From: Paraphysomonas bandaiensis
Lineage: Eukaryota; Chrysophyceae
Length of the DNA stretch: 24,845 nucleotides
Direction of reading: 5' to 3'
Assembly (NCBI GenBank): GCA_965644295.1
Contig: CBFFRP010000392.1
Location: 1-24,845 of the forward strand
This document shows positions 10,171-18,689 of this stretch, in pieces. The notes below the pieces were generated by a model, which saw only the letters and a list, made by a program, of their open reading frames with translations, was not told the origin of the DNA and ran no database searches. The number at the start of each line of letters is the position of its first letter. Position 1 is the first letter of the stretch. The translations under genes were made by a program, and so were the position numbers.

Positions 10171-10680
10171 TCATTGCATTACCAGATCCCGCACTCGGGC
10201 TAACATAGGAGGGTGCTGGAGTTCGGACACCCCCTGGCTGGAAACAAAACCCAAACTTGTATCATCTTCGGTCTTGCTAAAGGATAGCAAATTGGCATAT
10301 TTTTGCAAAGAATCTTTATTATTGTCGGTTGTTCCAGCAAAACAGTGTAACCCTCGATCAAATGGAATGAATTCGGCAGCAACAACTTGTCGGCAGGGCC
10401 GCATTTCACTGCATGTTATGTCTCTATAATACTCTGCAACATGCAAAATTTGACCCATTTCTCTACACTTTTTCTTAATATATGCTCTCTTGCTTTCACT
10501 GGACCTTTGACTTCCCAAAGTGACGCCCAGAGCTGCCGCAAGGAAACTGAATAAGTCCGCACAGTGGCAGAACCAGACACCCTTGTGGTTAACGTAGTGG
10601 AGTATGAAGCCACCCAATGAGAGGTAGGGCATATTAGACTGCCTAATATCGAGACTTAAACAGTTCTTAGGTGTTGTCAT
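10171..10680 (-). CDS. Unknown protein, upstream reading frame of the TIR-element gene
   Basis: This starts with ATG at 10680 (MTTPKNCLSL) and is open for 169 codons. It contains a hydrophobic stretch with clustered aromatic and Cys/His residues (GVWFCHCADLFSFLAAALG), a basic segment (SESKRAYIKKKCREMG), and further cysteines (ITCSEMRPCRQ, LHCFAG). Base composition is less AT-rich than the surroundings, which supports real coding. I recognise no DDE, RNase H or helix-turn-helix signature that would make it a transposase. It lies wholly inside the TIR element, on the opposite strand to the Crypton gene, so it is either the element's own protein or captured host sequence. The likely donor is GTAATG near 10182; see the downstream frame for the phase problem. 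Confidence 0.5.
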   Translation of the reverse strand: MTTPKNCLSLDIRQSNMPYLSLGGFILHYVNHKGVWFCHCADLFSFLAAALGVTLGSQRSSESKRAYIKKKCREMGQILHVAEYYRDITCSEMRPCRQVVAAEFIPFDRGLHCFAGTTDNNKDSLQKYANLLSFSKTEDDTSLGFVSSQGVSELQHPPMLARVRDLVMQ

Positions 10681-10982
10681 CGCGCCTTATGGTGGCCACT
10701 GGAACATATTTGTTATTTCATGACGTTCGCTTATTCACTGGGAATACTGACCTGATTACACACGGTAGATATTGTCAGTAAGGCACATAGTAGTAATAAG
10801 AGTCCTCTACAAGAATATATATATATACAAGTACTTTTACGCAGCCATACGCTCGATATGGTCGCTAAGAGGGACGTACATTAACGCAGAATCACGTACA
10901 TTAACGCAGAATTCTGCAGACCAGAATATCTCCACTGCAACCCCCCCCCTACACACACTCCCATACAAAAAAACAGAATTCA
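10681..10982. other. 5' flank of the unknown minus-strand gene
   Basis: This 300-bp AT-rich segment lies between the minus-strand ATG and the right end of the element and would hold the promoter. It includes a short tandem ACGTACATTAACGCAGAA duplication (about 10872-10910) and a run of nine C. No specific promoter motif is certain. Confidence 0.4.
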
Positions 10983-11001
10983 TTTTTCTGGACTTGTGTG
11001 G
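10983..11001 (-). repeat. Right terminal inverted repeat of TIR element
   Basis: TTTTTCTGGACTTGTGTGG is followed by TA. It is the inverted partner of 8246-8264. Confidence 0.8.
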
Positions 11002-11163
11002 TAGGAATATGTATTGCTCCTATACAATCCTACAGTGATTTAAAAGTAGCATATTTCCCCTATACAGAAACAACAGTCGAATTGTACGTGGATTTTCATA
11101 TGAACCATAAACGAAACATCAAAAAACATGTTACAGTATCACAATAGCACACAGCCAGTACGA

Positions 11164-11173
11164 GTTTTAGTAA
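11164..11173 (+). promoter_or_regulatory. Internal junction (attP-like) between the two Crypton-like copies
   Basis: The end of copy 1 (AGTACGA) runs directly into GTTTTAGTAAACGG, the start of copy 2. This is what the joined ends of a circular element would look like. The left half matches the right junction at 13511 and the right half matches the left junction at 5942. Confidence 0.6.
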
Positions 11174-11347
11174 ACGGTCGAAATCGTGCTAATTGTAAAC
11201 CACAATCTACATTATTCTATTATACAGTTCAGTATTCTATTATACAGTTCAGTACCGTATTATACAGCTCAGTATTGTGTAGTACAGTGTATTTATAGGC
11301 TAGTGCTGTTATCGCCATAGCTTGGTGTCTAAAAGTGTCCATAACTA

Positions 11348-12205
11348 CTATTCACTGATCCTATTGTGTACGATGCACTCAAAGATAAACCTATTCTATG
11401 CTTTGGTGAGTGTGAGAAGAGTAATATGTACGCTACGAGAGTTCCTGCTTTGATTCTTGTGTCCAGAGAAGTCAGACAGATTAGTGAACAATTTGAAGCT
11501 GAAAGAAATACCTGTCGTAATGACATTCGCGAGTTTAAAGAGACAGTGATGCATCAAATTGATGCAATGCGGACTGGTATGCCACAAGATTTGGTACGTG
11601 TGCTAACAGAGCGATTTGAAGTGAATGGCGTCATTCCATTAAGTCGAAGTGACGTAACGGCTTGTATAAATGAAATTCTCAGTCATCCAGAAGGCAATTT
11701 AATGGTATTAACGAGATGTGTAAAAGAATTAACTAATTCTGGTCGCGTGCAAACTACGGCAGATGATGAAAGAAGCAGCGACAATTCAGGTGAATTAAAA
11801 TCTCGTAATATTCATGTTTGGGAAGGTAGCCCTAATCTACATCGAGTACCTAAAGGATTTAAATTTCCCAGCTATGTAGTAGGTACAATGTGGAATCTAT
11901 GGTTCTTGGGAAACCGGAGAGAGAACATTGGTCCATATAGATTCATTGCACCATCAGTGGATCTAGTAACCAGAGCCTGCAGAAATAACTTTAGCCGTTG
12001 CAAAAAAGTTATGTCAAAACTACTTGACATAGCTATCCACGACAACAAAATCACTCGGGCACAAGATATAACAAGGGACAACGAACAAGAAGTGTACGAT
12101 TCTGCCTACACTAAGTTGCTACAGGATCTGTACGATGTCTACCCTAAACGACCCGCTACAATTAATATAAATACCATAGCCAACAAAATAAAAATTAGAA
12201 GGTAA
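11348..12205 (+). pseudogene. Crypton-like tyrosine recombinase, C-terminal half
   Basis: The frame is open from the deletion point at 11348 to a stop at 12203-12205, with no start codon near its beginning. It opens with the post-catalytic region (FTDPIVYDALKD), then a charged likely coiled coil (VRQISEQFEAERNTCRNDIREFKETV). A C-terminal DNA-binding-like domain follows: FKFPSYVVGTMWNLWFLGN, then IGPYR and a helix with SRCKKVMSKLLDIA. That W-N-L-W-F-x-G pattern resembles the GCR1_C-type domain known at the C-terminus of many Cryptons. The protein ends in a basic NKIKIRR. The tyrosine-recombinase core is absent, so the copy is inactive. The last 130 bases are nearly identical to the 3' end of the copy 1 frame. 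Confidence 0.7.
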
Positions 12206-12272
12206 GATATCAGCAAGCTTCAATTAATTTGAAAAAAGTAATAATAATCAAACAATAATAAAAGCTGCACAA

Positions 12273-13154
12273 CACACACATACACACCTTACACTCTCAG
12301 CGTAAACACAATGCTCCTCACTGTAGCTATACACTCATGCCTCAGGATCATACGGACTATGCATCAGAGGCTCCTCTTATATATTGCTGGATATATAATG
12401 CCATTAATAATACACAGCACACTGCATCGTACTATACTTACTTCATTGTGACCTCAAATGACAGGATGAATGGTATATCATATATATAATATATGTTCAG
12501 GGATGCTGCAGTAGTTCCGTACTGTAAGCTACAGTTAGCACCTCCACATATGATCATCTCACAATGGGGACATCATACCATCATTCACACCTCATCAATC
12601 AATAATAAAGCAGCACAATACACACATACACACCTTACACTCTCAGCGTAAACACAATGCTCTTCACTGTAGTTATACACTCATGCCTCAGGATCATACG
12701 GACTATGCATCAGAGGCTCCTCTTATATATTGCTGGATATATAATGCCATTAATAATACACAGCACACTGCATCGTACTATACTTACGTCATTGTGACCT
12801 CAAATGACAGGATGAATGGTATATCATATATATAATATATGTTCAGGGATGCTGCAGTAGTTCCGTACTGTAAGCTACAGTTAGCACCTCCACATATGAT
12901 CATCTCACAATGGGGACATCATACCATCATTCACACCTCATCAATCAATAATAAAGCAACACAATACACACATACACACCTTACACTCTCAGCGTAAACA
13001 CAATGCTCCTCACTGTAGCTATACACTCATGCCTCAGGATCATACGGACTATGCATCAGAGGCTCCTCTTATATATTGCTGGATATATATTGCCATCAAT
13101 AATACACAGCACACTGCATCGTACTATACTTACGTCATTGTGACCTTAAATGAC
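12273..13154. repeat. 346-bp tandem repeat, about 2.5 units, in copy 2
   Basis: The landmark CCTTACACTCTCAGCG occurs at 12287, 12633 and 12979, again exactly 346 apart and with the same truncation of the third unit as in copy 1. The amplification therefore predates the separation of the two copies. Confidence 0.95.
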
Positions 13155-13510
13155 CAGATGGCATTGTATCGTATTCTACTTACTTCACTGTGAGGTTAAA
13201 TGACAGGATGAAGTATATCGTATTCATATATAGATATGGCTCTATAACAGCTAGATTCTATATATATATATACATATGGTTCATCCTGCACTGTACAACC
13301 CCATACACTACTGCTATGCTGTACAATCCTATATGTATTGCTCCTATACAATCCTACAGTGATTTAAAAGTAGCATATTTCCCCTATACAGAAACAACAG
13401 TCGAATTGTACGTGGATTTTTATATGAACCATAAACGAAACATCAAAAAACATGTTATCACAATAGCACACAGCCATATTTTGTAACGGCTGAGTAGCAT
13501 ATAAGTACGA

Positions 13511-13520
13511 GTTTTTGTAA
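13511..13520 (+). promoter_or_regulatory. Right attachment junction (attR-like) of Crypton-like dimer
   Basis: AGTACGA, the end of the element, is followed by GTTTTTGTAATATATACG. One base differs from the other two junctions (T for A), as expected if this half comes from the host target. Confidence 0.6.
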
Positions 13521-13530
13521 TATATACGTA

Positions 13531-13606
13531 GAAAAAAATAAATCGCCATCTGAGGGTGTGGGGAATAGCGAGTGGTGATGATGAGTGAGAACTTTTCTCG
13601 TTTTTC
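13531..13606 (-). repeat. Inverted fragment related to the left end of the TIR element
   Basis: Reverse-complemented, this stretch matches 8259-8345 (core CATCATCACCACTC, then ATTCCCCACACCCTC) with one substitution and one small indel. It lacks the terminal 13-14 bases, so it is a decayed or related MITE-like end, next to the microsatellite. Confidence 0.8.
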
Positions 13607-13644
13607 GAGGTGGGTGGCTGAGGTGTGAGTGTATTTCTAGAACT

Positions 13645-14383
13645 TATGTATGTATGTATGTATGTATGTATGTATGTATGTATGTATGTATGTATGTATG
13701 TATGTATGTATGTATGTATGTATGTATGTATGTATGTATGTATGTATGTATGTATGTATGTATGTATGTATGTATGTATGTATGTATGTATGTATGTATG
13801 TATGTATGTATGTATGTATGTATGTATGTATGTATGTATGTATGTATGTATGTATGTATGTATGTATGTATGTATGTATGTATGTATGTATGTATGTATG
13901 TATGTATGTATGTATGTATGTATGTATGTATGTATGTATGTATGTATGTATGTATGTATGTATGTATGTATGTATGTATGTATGTATGTATGTATGTATG
14001 TATGTATGTATGTATGTATGTATGTATGTATGTATGTATGTATGTATGTATGTATGTATGTATGTATGTATGTATGTATGTATGTATGTATGTATGTATG
14101 TATGTATGTATGTATGTATGTATGTATGTATGTATGTATGTATGTATGTATGTATGTATGTATGTATGTATGTATGTATGTATGTATGTATGTATGTATG
14201 TATGTATGTATGTATGTATGTATGTATGTATGTATGTATGTATGTATGTATGTATGTATGATGTATGTATGTATGTATGTATGTATGTATGTATGTATGT
14301 ATGTATGTATGTATGTATGTATGTATGTATGTATGTATGTATGTATGTATGTATGTATGTATGTATTATGTATGTATGTATGT
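13645..14383. repeat. (TATG)n microsatellite, about 739 bp
   Basis: About 615 bases are perfect, then a single-base break at 14260-14261, about 105 more bases, a second break at 14366 and a short tail. All long frames on both strands here (CMYV and HTYI repeats) are by-products of the 4-base repeat and are not genes. Confidence 0.98.
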
Positions 14384-14484
14384 GCATGTTTGAAGCAGAG
14401 AGACTGAAGACGTGCATGAATTTACATCAATTTGTTAGAAATAATAGTAAATAAGCAACTACACTTTTTTGACAGTACTCGTAA

Positions 14485-16424
14485 ATGCAGAATGGTAAGA
14501 TTAATAAGAGTTACTTATTCGCGTATCATTTTTACTTAGAATCAGGAGTTTATGTACCACCTCACTTGAGAGAGAGAGGAGGCCCCCCTTCAGACAGCTC
14601 CCATAGCGAGGGAGCGGATCAGCGAAACAGTCGTGGAGGATATCAGGGTGGATGGGGAAAAGGTTCCCGTGAGGCGTGGGGTGGAGGGGATCAGCAAGAT
14701 CGTGGATATCATGGTCGAGGCTACGAAACTAATTCTCGTTGGAAAACAGGAGGTGATGAAGGTTATGGATCTCGAGTAGGTGTCTATGGTCGCTCAGGGT
14801 ATGGTGGTGGAGGGGGATACCATGGTGGCGGTGGTGGGTATGGTCCAAAGCGGAATTCTTTGGGATTTCATGGCGATGAACGCCCGAACCGGCGGTTGGA
14901 GCAGGAATTATTTGATATTACAGATTCTCAGAGTATAGGCATTAACTTTGACAAGGTATGGAGTTCAGAAATATGGTTGTAGTTTTTGTAATTGAATTAC
15001 AGTACGATGATATTCCGGTGGAAGTGAGCGATGGATGTCCAGAACCAATAGCCGAGTTTTCTGTGGAGTCAATTGGTGAGGGATTGTACAAGAATGTTAC
15101 GTTGTCGAAGTACTTGAAGCCAACACCTGTGCAAAAGTATTCGATACCAATTGGACTTGCTGGTGCAGATATGATGGCTTGTGCCCAGACTGGATCGGGA
15201 AAAACCGCTGGTTTTTTGTTTCCATCAATATCGTCCATGTTAACACATGGGCCACTTATTCTTCCAGGGGGGACTAGCAGCCGCAGTATTTACCCAACAG
15301 CCCTAATTTTGGCACCTACTCGGGAGTTGGCGGGCCAGATCTATGACGAAGCACAGAAGTTTTGTTATTGCACTGGGATCCGTCCGGTTGTGGTTTATGG
15401 CGGCGCCAATATACACAACCAAATGCGTGAGCTTGAGCGTGGTGCCGACATGCTTGTTGCTACGCCAGGAAGATTAGTCGACCTCATCGAGCGAGGACGA
15501 ATTAAGTTAGATGCCATCCGTTTCCTTATTTTAGATGAGGCTGACAGAATGCTGGATATGGGGTTTGAACCTCAAATACGGAGAATTGTTGAGCAGGAAG
15601 GGATGCCAACTGAAAGACAAACGTTTATGTTTTCTGCGACATTCCCCACTGAAATTCAAAGGCTTGCAGCAGACTTCATGAAAGACTATATCTTTCTTGC
15701 TGTAGGAAGAGTTGGAGCTGCATCAAAAGATGTAACTCAGAGTATTGAATGGGTAGAAGAAGCTGATAAAGTAGCGTATACAATCGATTTCCTTAAGAGA
15801 GCCCCCGAAGGATTGGTATTGATTTTTGTTGAGACGAAACGAGGTGCTGATTATTTGGAGGAATGTTTATGTAGAAATAACTTTCCCGCGTCTTCTATAC
15901 ACGGTGACAAATCTCAGCGTGAAAGGGAAGAAGCTCTGCGTCTCTTCAAGACAGGACGCACACCAATTCTTGTTGCAACTGATGTAGCCTCCAGGGGTCT
16001 GGATATTCCGAACGTCACACAAGTTATCAACTTTGACCTTCCTTCTCATATTGACGACTATGTCCATCGCATTGGGCGTACTGGACGTGTGGGTAATGTA
16101 GGTAGCGCACTCTCTATGATGAATGATCGTAATCGCAACATATCGAAAGATTTAGCCGACCTATTTATTGAGAACCAGCAGCTGTGTCCGCATTGGCTGG
16201 AGCGGATGTCTGTGCCGCAATACGGAGGCAAAGGTGGAAGAGGGCGAGGTAGAGGAGGAAATAAGTTTGGCGCCAGAGATATGCGTAAAGATCGTGGAGG
16301 GGGGGGAGGACGAGGTGGAAATTGGGGAGGTCCCCAGAGCCATGTGTACAGCAGTGCTCCGCCTAATGCTGGGCCGCGCTATCCTGATACCAGACATGGA
16401 TTTTCTGACAACAGTGCGTGGTAA
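14485..16424 (+). CDS. DED1/DDX3: DDX3/Ded1-type DEAD-box RNA helicase (615 aa, two introns)
   Basis: An ATP-dependent RNA helicase that in this family remodels mRNA 5' leaders during translation initiation. Exons are 14485-14494, 14540-14955 and 15003-16424. The short N-terminus has YVPPHLR (residues 8-14), the eIF4E-binding-type motif of DDX3 proteins, followed by a Gly/Arg/Tyr-rich segment. After the splice [12 protein letters not shown] come the Q motif, AQTGSGKT (203-210), PTRELA (247-252), TPGR, DEAD (320-323), SAT (353-355), [16 protein letters not shown] and HRIGRTGR (497-504). The C-terminus is RGG-rich and ends NSAW. All helicase motifs are intact, and 615 residues is close to yeast Ded1 and human DDX3. 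It is the only clear cellular gene here. Its upstream region is the TATG repeat and transposon debris. Confidence 0.95.
14495..14539 (+). other. Intron 1 of the helicase gene (45 bp)
   Basis: GTAAGA donor, TTTTTACTTAG acceptor. Removing it joins MQN to [10 protein letters not shown], giving the compact N-terminus usual in DDX3 proteins. It is a multiple of three with no in-frame stop, so retention would add 15 residues without breaking the frame. Confidence 0.75.
14956..15002 (+). other. Intron 2 of the helicase gene (47 bp)
   Basis: GTATGG donor and TTGAATTACAG acceptor. Splicing restores the family-wide [11 protein letters not shown] segment. Without it the frame stops at 14980-14982. Confidence 0.95.
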
Positions 16425-16744
16425 TTCCCTTTATTTGTTGTTTGGAAGGAAGATTTTTGAAGTAAATTGAGCTTTTACTACTGTTGGACGCATTTATATA
16501 CTTTAGTAGTGGTATTAGCTGCACTTCTTTTTCTATATATATTCATCTGAGTATGAAATTCCTGAACACAGTAAGAACCATCCGTGCAACACGAAGCGAA
16601 TATAATATAGAGTTATTTCACCGCTGATTCTTTAAAGCTATAACAATTTGGTATTATTTCAAGCCGCATTCGTTTGTATAAATGCAGTAAAATTGGGGTA
16701 TTATCAAAGTTTGACATCATATGAGAAGTATTAACTTAACAACG

Positions 16745-16750
16745 AATAAA
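16745..16750 (+). terminator. Possible polyadenylation signal of the helicase gene
   Basis: AATAAA lies about 320 bases after the stop codon. The 16425-16744 interval is AT-rich 3' untranslated or intergenic DNA with no other feature seen. Confidence 0.4.
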
Positions 16751-16910
16751 GAATTGATCTTAGTAAGTAGTGAATGTCTGATTATTTAGCAATAGGCGTT
16801 GAGACCTTGCATCAATTAATGGCTAGAAGAATGCTAGTCATACTAGTTAGACCACTACCCGTAACTAATCAATACAAACTCTTTTATCCTACTATTTAAC
16901 GCTACGAAAG

Positions 16911-16947
16911 CTGCTTGTGCGTCGCCGCAAGCACCAAGGTGCAACCA
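16911..16947. repeat. Conserved hairpin repeat, copy 1
   Basis: CTGCTTGTGC, six variable bases, then GCAAGCACCAAGGTGCAACCA. It holds a GCTTG...CAAGC stem and the palindrome GCACC-AA-GGTGC. It is near-identical to 24744-24780. On the minus strand both copies lie after a frame containing ET(H/L)PKGRPPD, so this may be a shared 3' end of a dispersed sequence. Confidence 0.8.
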
Positions 16948-17000
16948 CTTCCGTTCTTTTTGTGTGATATGAAATTCGCCTTTATCGAGTGTCCGTGGAA

Positions 17001-17498
17001 TCACCGGCGCTTTTGATCTGGGGGTCTCCCTTTGGGATGGGTCTCTGTTGGGTTTGGAGGAGGCTCAGTGTGGTATATTAATGCCATAAGTGTTCCGAGT
17101 TCCAGGTGAGTGGGTTGAGAGGTGGATGAGGTGGTGGGGGGTGGTGGTAGATGTGTGGGGGTGCCAAGGTCGAGTACTCTGATAGACCTATGCACGAGAT
17201 GACCATGATGATGATGATGGTCTGGAGGAGACACTCGGACGTCCTCAGCTGCCCTTGGTAGTGTCTGTGTCAGTGCAGGGGGGTACAGGCTGAGGCATAG
17301 AGAGTGTGTGGAAGGAAGATGACGGCAAGGTATCAGAGACGAAGGGAGAGGAGATAGTTTGTCCGGGGGTTTTCTAGGAGGAGGTAGAGTGTACTGTGTG
17401 TGTGTATGACAGTGCAGTGATAATATCGTATCGGCAGTCTGCATCTTATTTTTCGGGAATAAATTGAAGCAAATATTCTCTATATTACTGCAATACAA
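17001..17498 (-). other. Low-confidence proline/histidine-rich reading frame
   Basis: This is a 165-codon minus-strand frame with runs of proline and five histidines, ending PTETHPKGRPPDQKRR. The plus strand here is strongly G-rich, which by itself produces proline-rich frames, so coding is doubtful. The one argument for it is the ETHPKGRPPD segment: ETLPKGRPPD followed by a stop occurs on the minus strand at about 24795-24830, next to the second hairpin repeat. It could be the degraded 3' end of a dispersed gene or element. No function can be assigned. Confidence 0.25.
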
Positions 17499-17608
17499 CT
17501 ACGGCTGGAATACACATAATTGTTATCTCAATATTAGAGCCATCTTTGAACAAAAATACACAAAGGATGCCGATACGATGAGTGTGTTGGACAGTGAGAG
17601 AGAGCTGG

Positions 17609-17720
17609 TGATGTGTCCAACAGTACAGGTAGACAAGTACATGGACATGGTGATGTGTCCAACAGTACAGGTAGACAGGTACATGTACATGGTGATGTGT
17701 CCAACAGTGCAGGCATACAG
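17609..17720. repeat. 42-bp minisatellite, about 2.7 units
   Basis: TGATGTGTCCAACAGT starts at 17609, 17651 and 17693, exactly 42 apart. Units contain CAGGTAGACA(A/G)GTACATG. A period of 14 codons keeps frames open on both strands. Confidence 0.9.
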
Positions 17721-17721
17721 G

Positions 17722-18689
17722 TAGGGAGGTAGGACTACCGCCTGTATACCTACAGTACCAGTGTAGTCGTGTGGGTTGGAGCTGTGTGGTGTACTGCAGT
17801 ATATTTGCATCGTCTTGGCATGGTATACATCCTGTAGGGCACAGTAATACAGTAGTCGAGTATACCGTATGCGGAATACAGTGTCTATCCAATGAGATGG
17901 ATGGGCTGTGGGGGTGATAGGTGAACAGGGTGAGGGGGTAGCCTGCTGGGTGGATGGACCACAGACAAACCATGTTGGGTTGGGCTGAGTTGTCGTCAGG
18001 AGACGGCCCTGTTGTGCAGTGGAGAGGTGTCGAGAGGAGACAGGGGTTGCAGAGAAGGTACATGGGGGCCGTTTGCGTGGATCTGCTCGCACGAGTCATG
18101 CTGTAAGTGGTTGTATCCGTAGAGAACCGTGTAGGAGACGAAGGTGTCTCCTTAGGTGATAGCATATGCATGCGGTCAGCGCTGCATTGGTGCAGGCACG
18201 TTGTTTACCTGAGACAGGTGGGTAGGGTGGAAGTTGCAAGGCCACGCAGTGAGGCTTGGAGCATGTACACCATGGTAAGACAAGAGATTTGTCGGAAGGG
18301 TGGTGGTCTACAAAATTCAGCTGTACGGGGGAGTAAGAGGCCGATCGAGGCCTGGACACGCTGATGTGACGCTGCCACGGTCTCAATAGAGACATTGGGC
18401 TTGGAGCTGGCTAGAAGGGTGCAACTTTTTGTTGGACTGTATTTGCAACCGTAGGGCAGAGAATATATGATCTTAGTAATAGTTAAACAGTGTTGTGATT
18501 ATTAGGGCGTCCAGTAATGAACACGATAGAGTGAGAATTATAAACAACATATAAAACATAACTATCATGCACAACGGAATAGTTAGAAGTGTAACTGATA
18601 ATGACGACGTTATGATGACGATCATGTATCTTCAACAGCCAGATACTCTCTCTAATTCAGTTCTTGATATATTTCATTGGACATTATAA
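17722..18689. other. G-rich, C-poor region without supportable genes
   Basis: The plus strand to about 18400 is markedly G-rich and C-poor. The minus strand shows overlapping Pro/Cys/Thr-rich frames in more than one frame, with no domain I recognise. From 18400 to 18689 the DNA is AT-rich and empty up to the target duplication of the LTR element. Confidence 0.5.

Larger units (their letters stand above)
8246..11001. mobile_element. TIR element (2756 bp) with TA target duplication, nested in Crypton-like copy 1
   Basis: The left end is CCAGACAAGTCCAGAAAAA (8246-8264). The right end, reverse-complemented (10983-11001), is CCACACAAGTCCAGAAAAA: 18 of 19 bases match. TA flanks both sides (8244-8245 and 11002-11003). 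If the element and one TA are removed, copy 1 reads straight from GTACAATCCTA into GGAATATGTATTGCTCC. The same place in copy 2 (13321-13340) reads GTACAATCCTATATGTATTG, so copy 2 is an almost exact empty site, differing by a 4-base indel. The element holds two minus-strand reading frames and about 1.3 kb of AT-rich non-coding DNA (8265-9600). No DDE transposase is recognised, so it may be non-autonomous or of an unrecognised type. The remaining target bases also form CCTA...TAGG, so a 3-bp AAT duplication with longer ends is a second, less favoured reading. Confidence 0.75.
5943..11164 (+). mobile_element. Crypton-like element, copy 1 (interrupted by TIR element 8246-11001)
   Basis: The first ~165 bases (to about 6106) match copy 2 from 11165 to 11347 closely. 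Similarity resumes at 6988 (copy 2 at 12074) and runs, apart from the insertion at 8246-11001, to the sequence before 11164. Without the insertion and one TA, copy 1 is about 2.46 kb. It carries the N-terminal and catalytic-core half of a tyrosine recombinase, three partial 346-bp tandem repeats, and no terminal inverted repeats. All of this fits Cryptons, which move by tyrosine recombination and lack RT. It has lost the 3' half of the gene in a deletion ending at about 6988, where a GATATA occurs on both sides. Confidence 0.75.
11165..13511 (+). mobile_element. Crypton-like element, copy 2
   Basis: This 2347-bp copy is in the same orientation as copy 1 and directly abuts it. It shares the first ~180 bases (with an extra 20-base direct repeat, TTCTATTATACAGTTCAGTA), the end of the recombinase gene, the 346-bp tandem repeats and the tail. 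Relative to copy 1 it lacks the 5' and core half of the gene: after TAACTA at 11342-11347 it jumps into the middle of the coding region. It has no TIR-element insertion. Its tail keeps about 27 bases (TATTTTGTAACGGCTGAG... around 13478-13504) that copy 1 lacks. Confidence 0.75.

Noticed and set aside
8239-11008. 3-bp AAT target duplication with longer CCTACC...GGTAGG ends for the TIR element.
   Set aside because: Copy 2, the empty site, still has CCTA after AAT, so these bases belong to the target. TA duplication within CCTAGG fits better.
11009-13511. The ~165-bp direct repeats at 11009-11164 and 13331-13511 as LTRs flanking copy 2.
   Set aside because: They are explained as the tails of copy 1 and copy 2 of a tandem dimer; no such sequence precedes copy 1.
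13585-14454. Long frames of repeated CMYV or HTYI on both strands.
   Set aside because: They are produced by the TATG repeat, whose 4-base period leaves several frames without stops.
16911-16947. tRNA or tRNA-like gene.
   Set aside because: It is only about 37 bases, with no acceptor stem, anticodon arm or T-loop consensus. It is annotated as a hairpin repeat instead.
17485-18395. Several overlapping Cys/Pro/Thr-rich minus-strand frames.
   Set aside because: They overlap in different frames, have no domain, and are expected from the G-rich plus strand and the 42-bp repeat.
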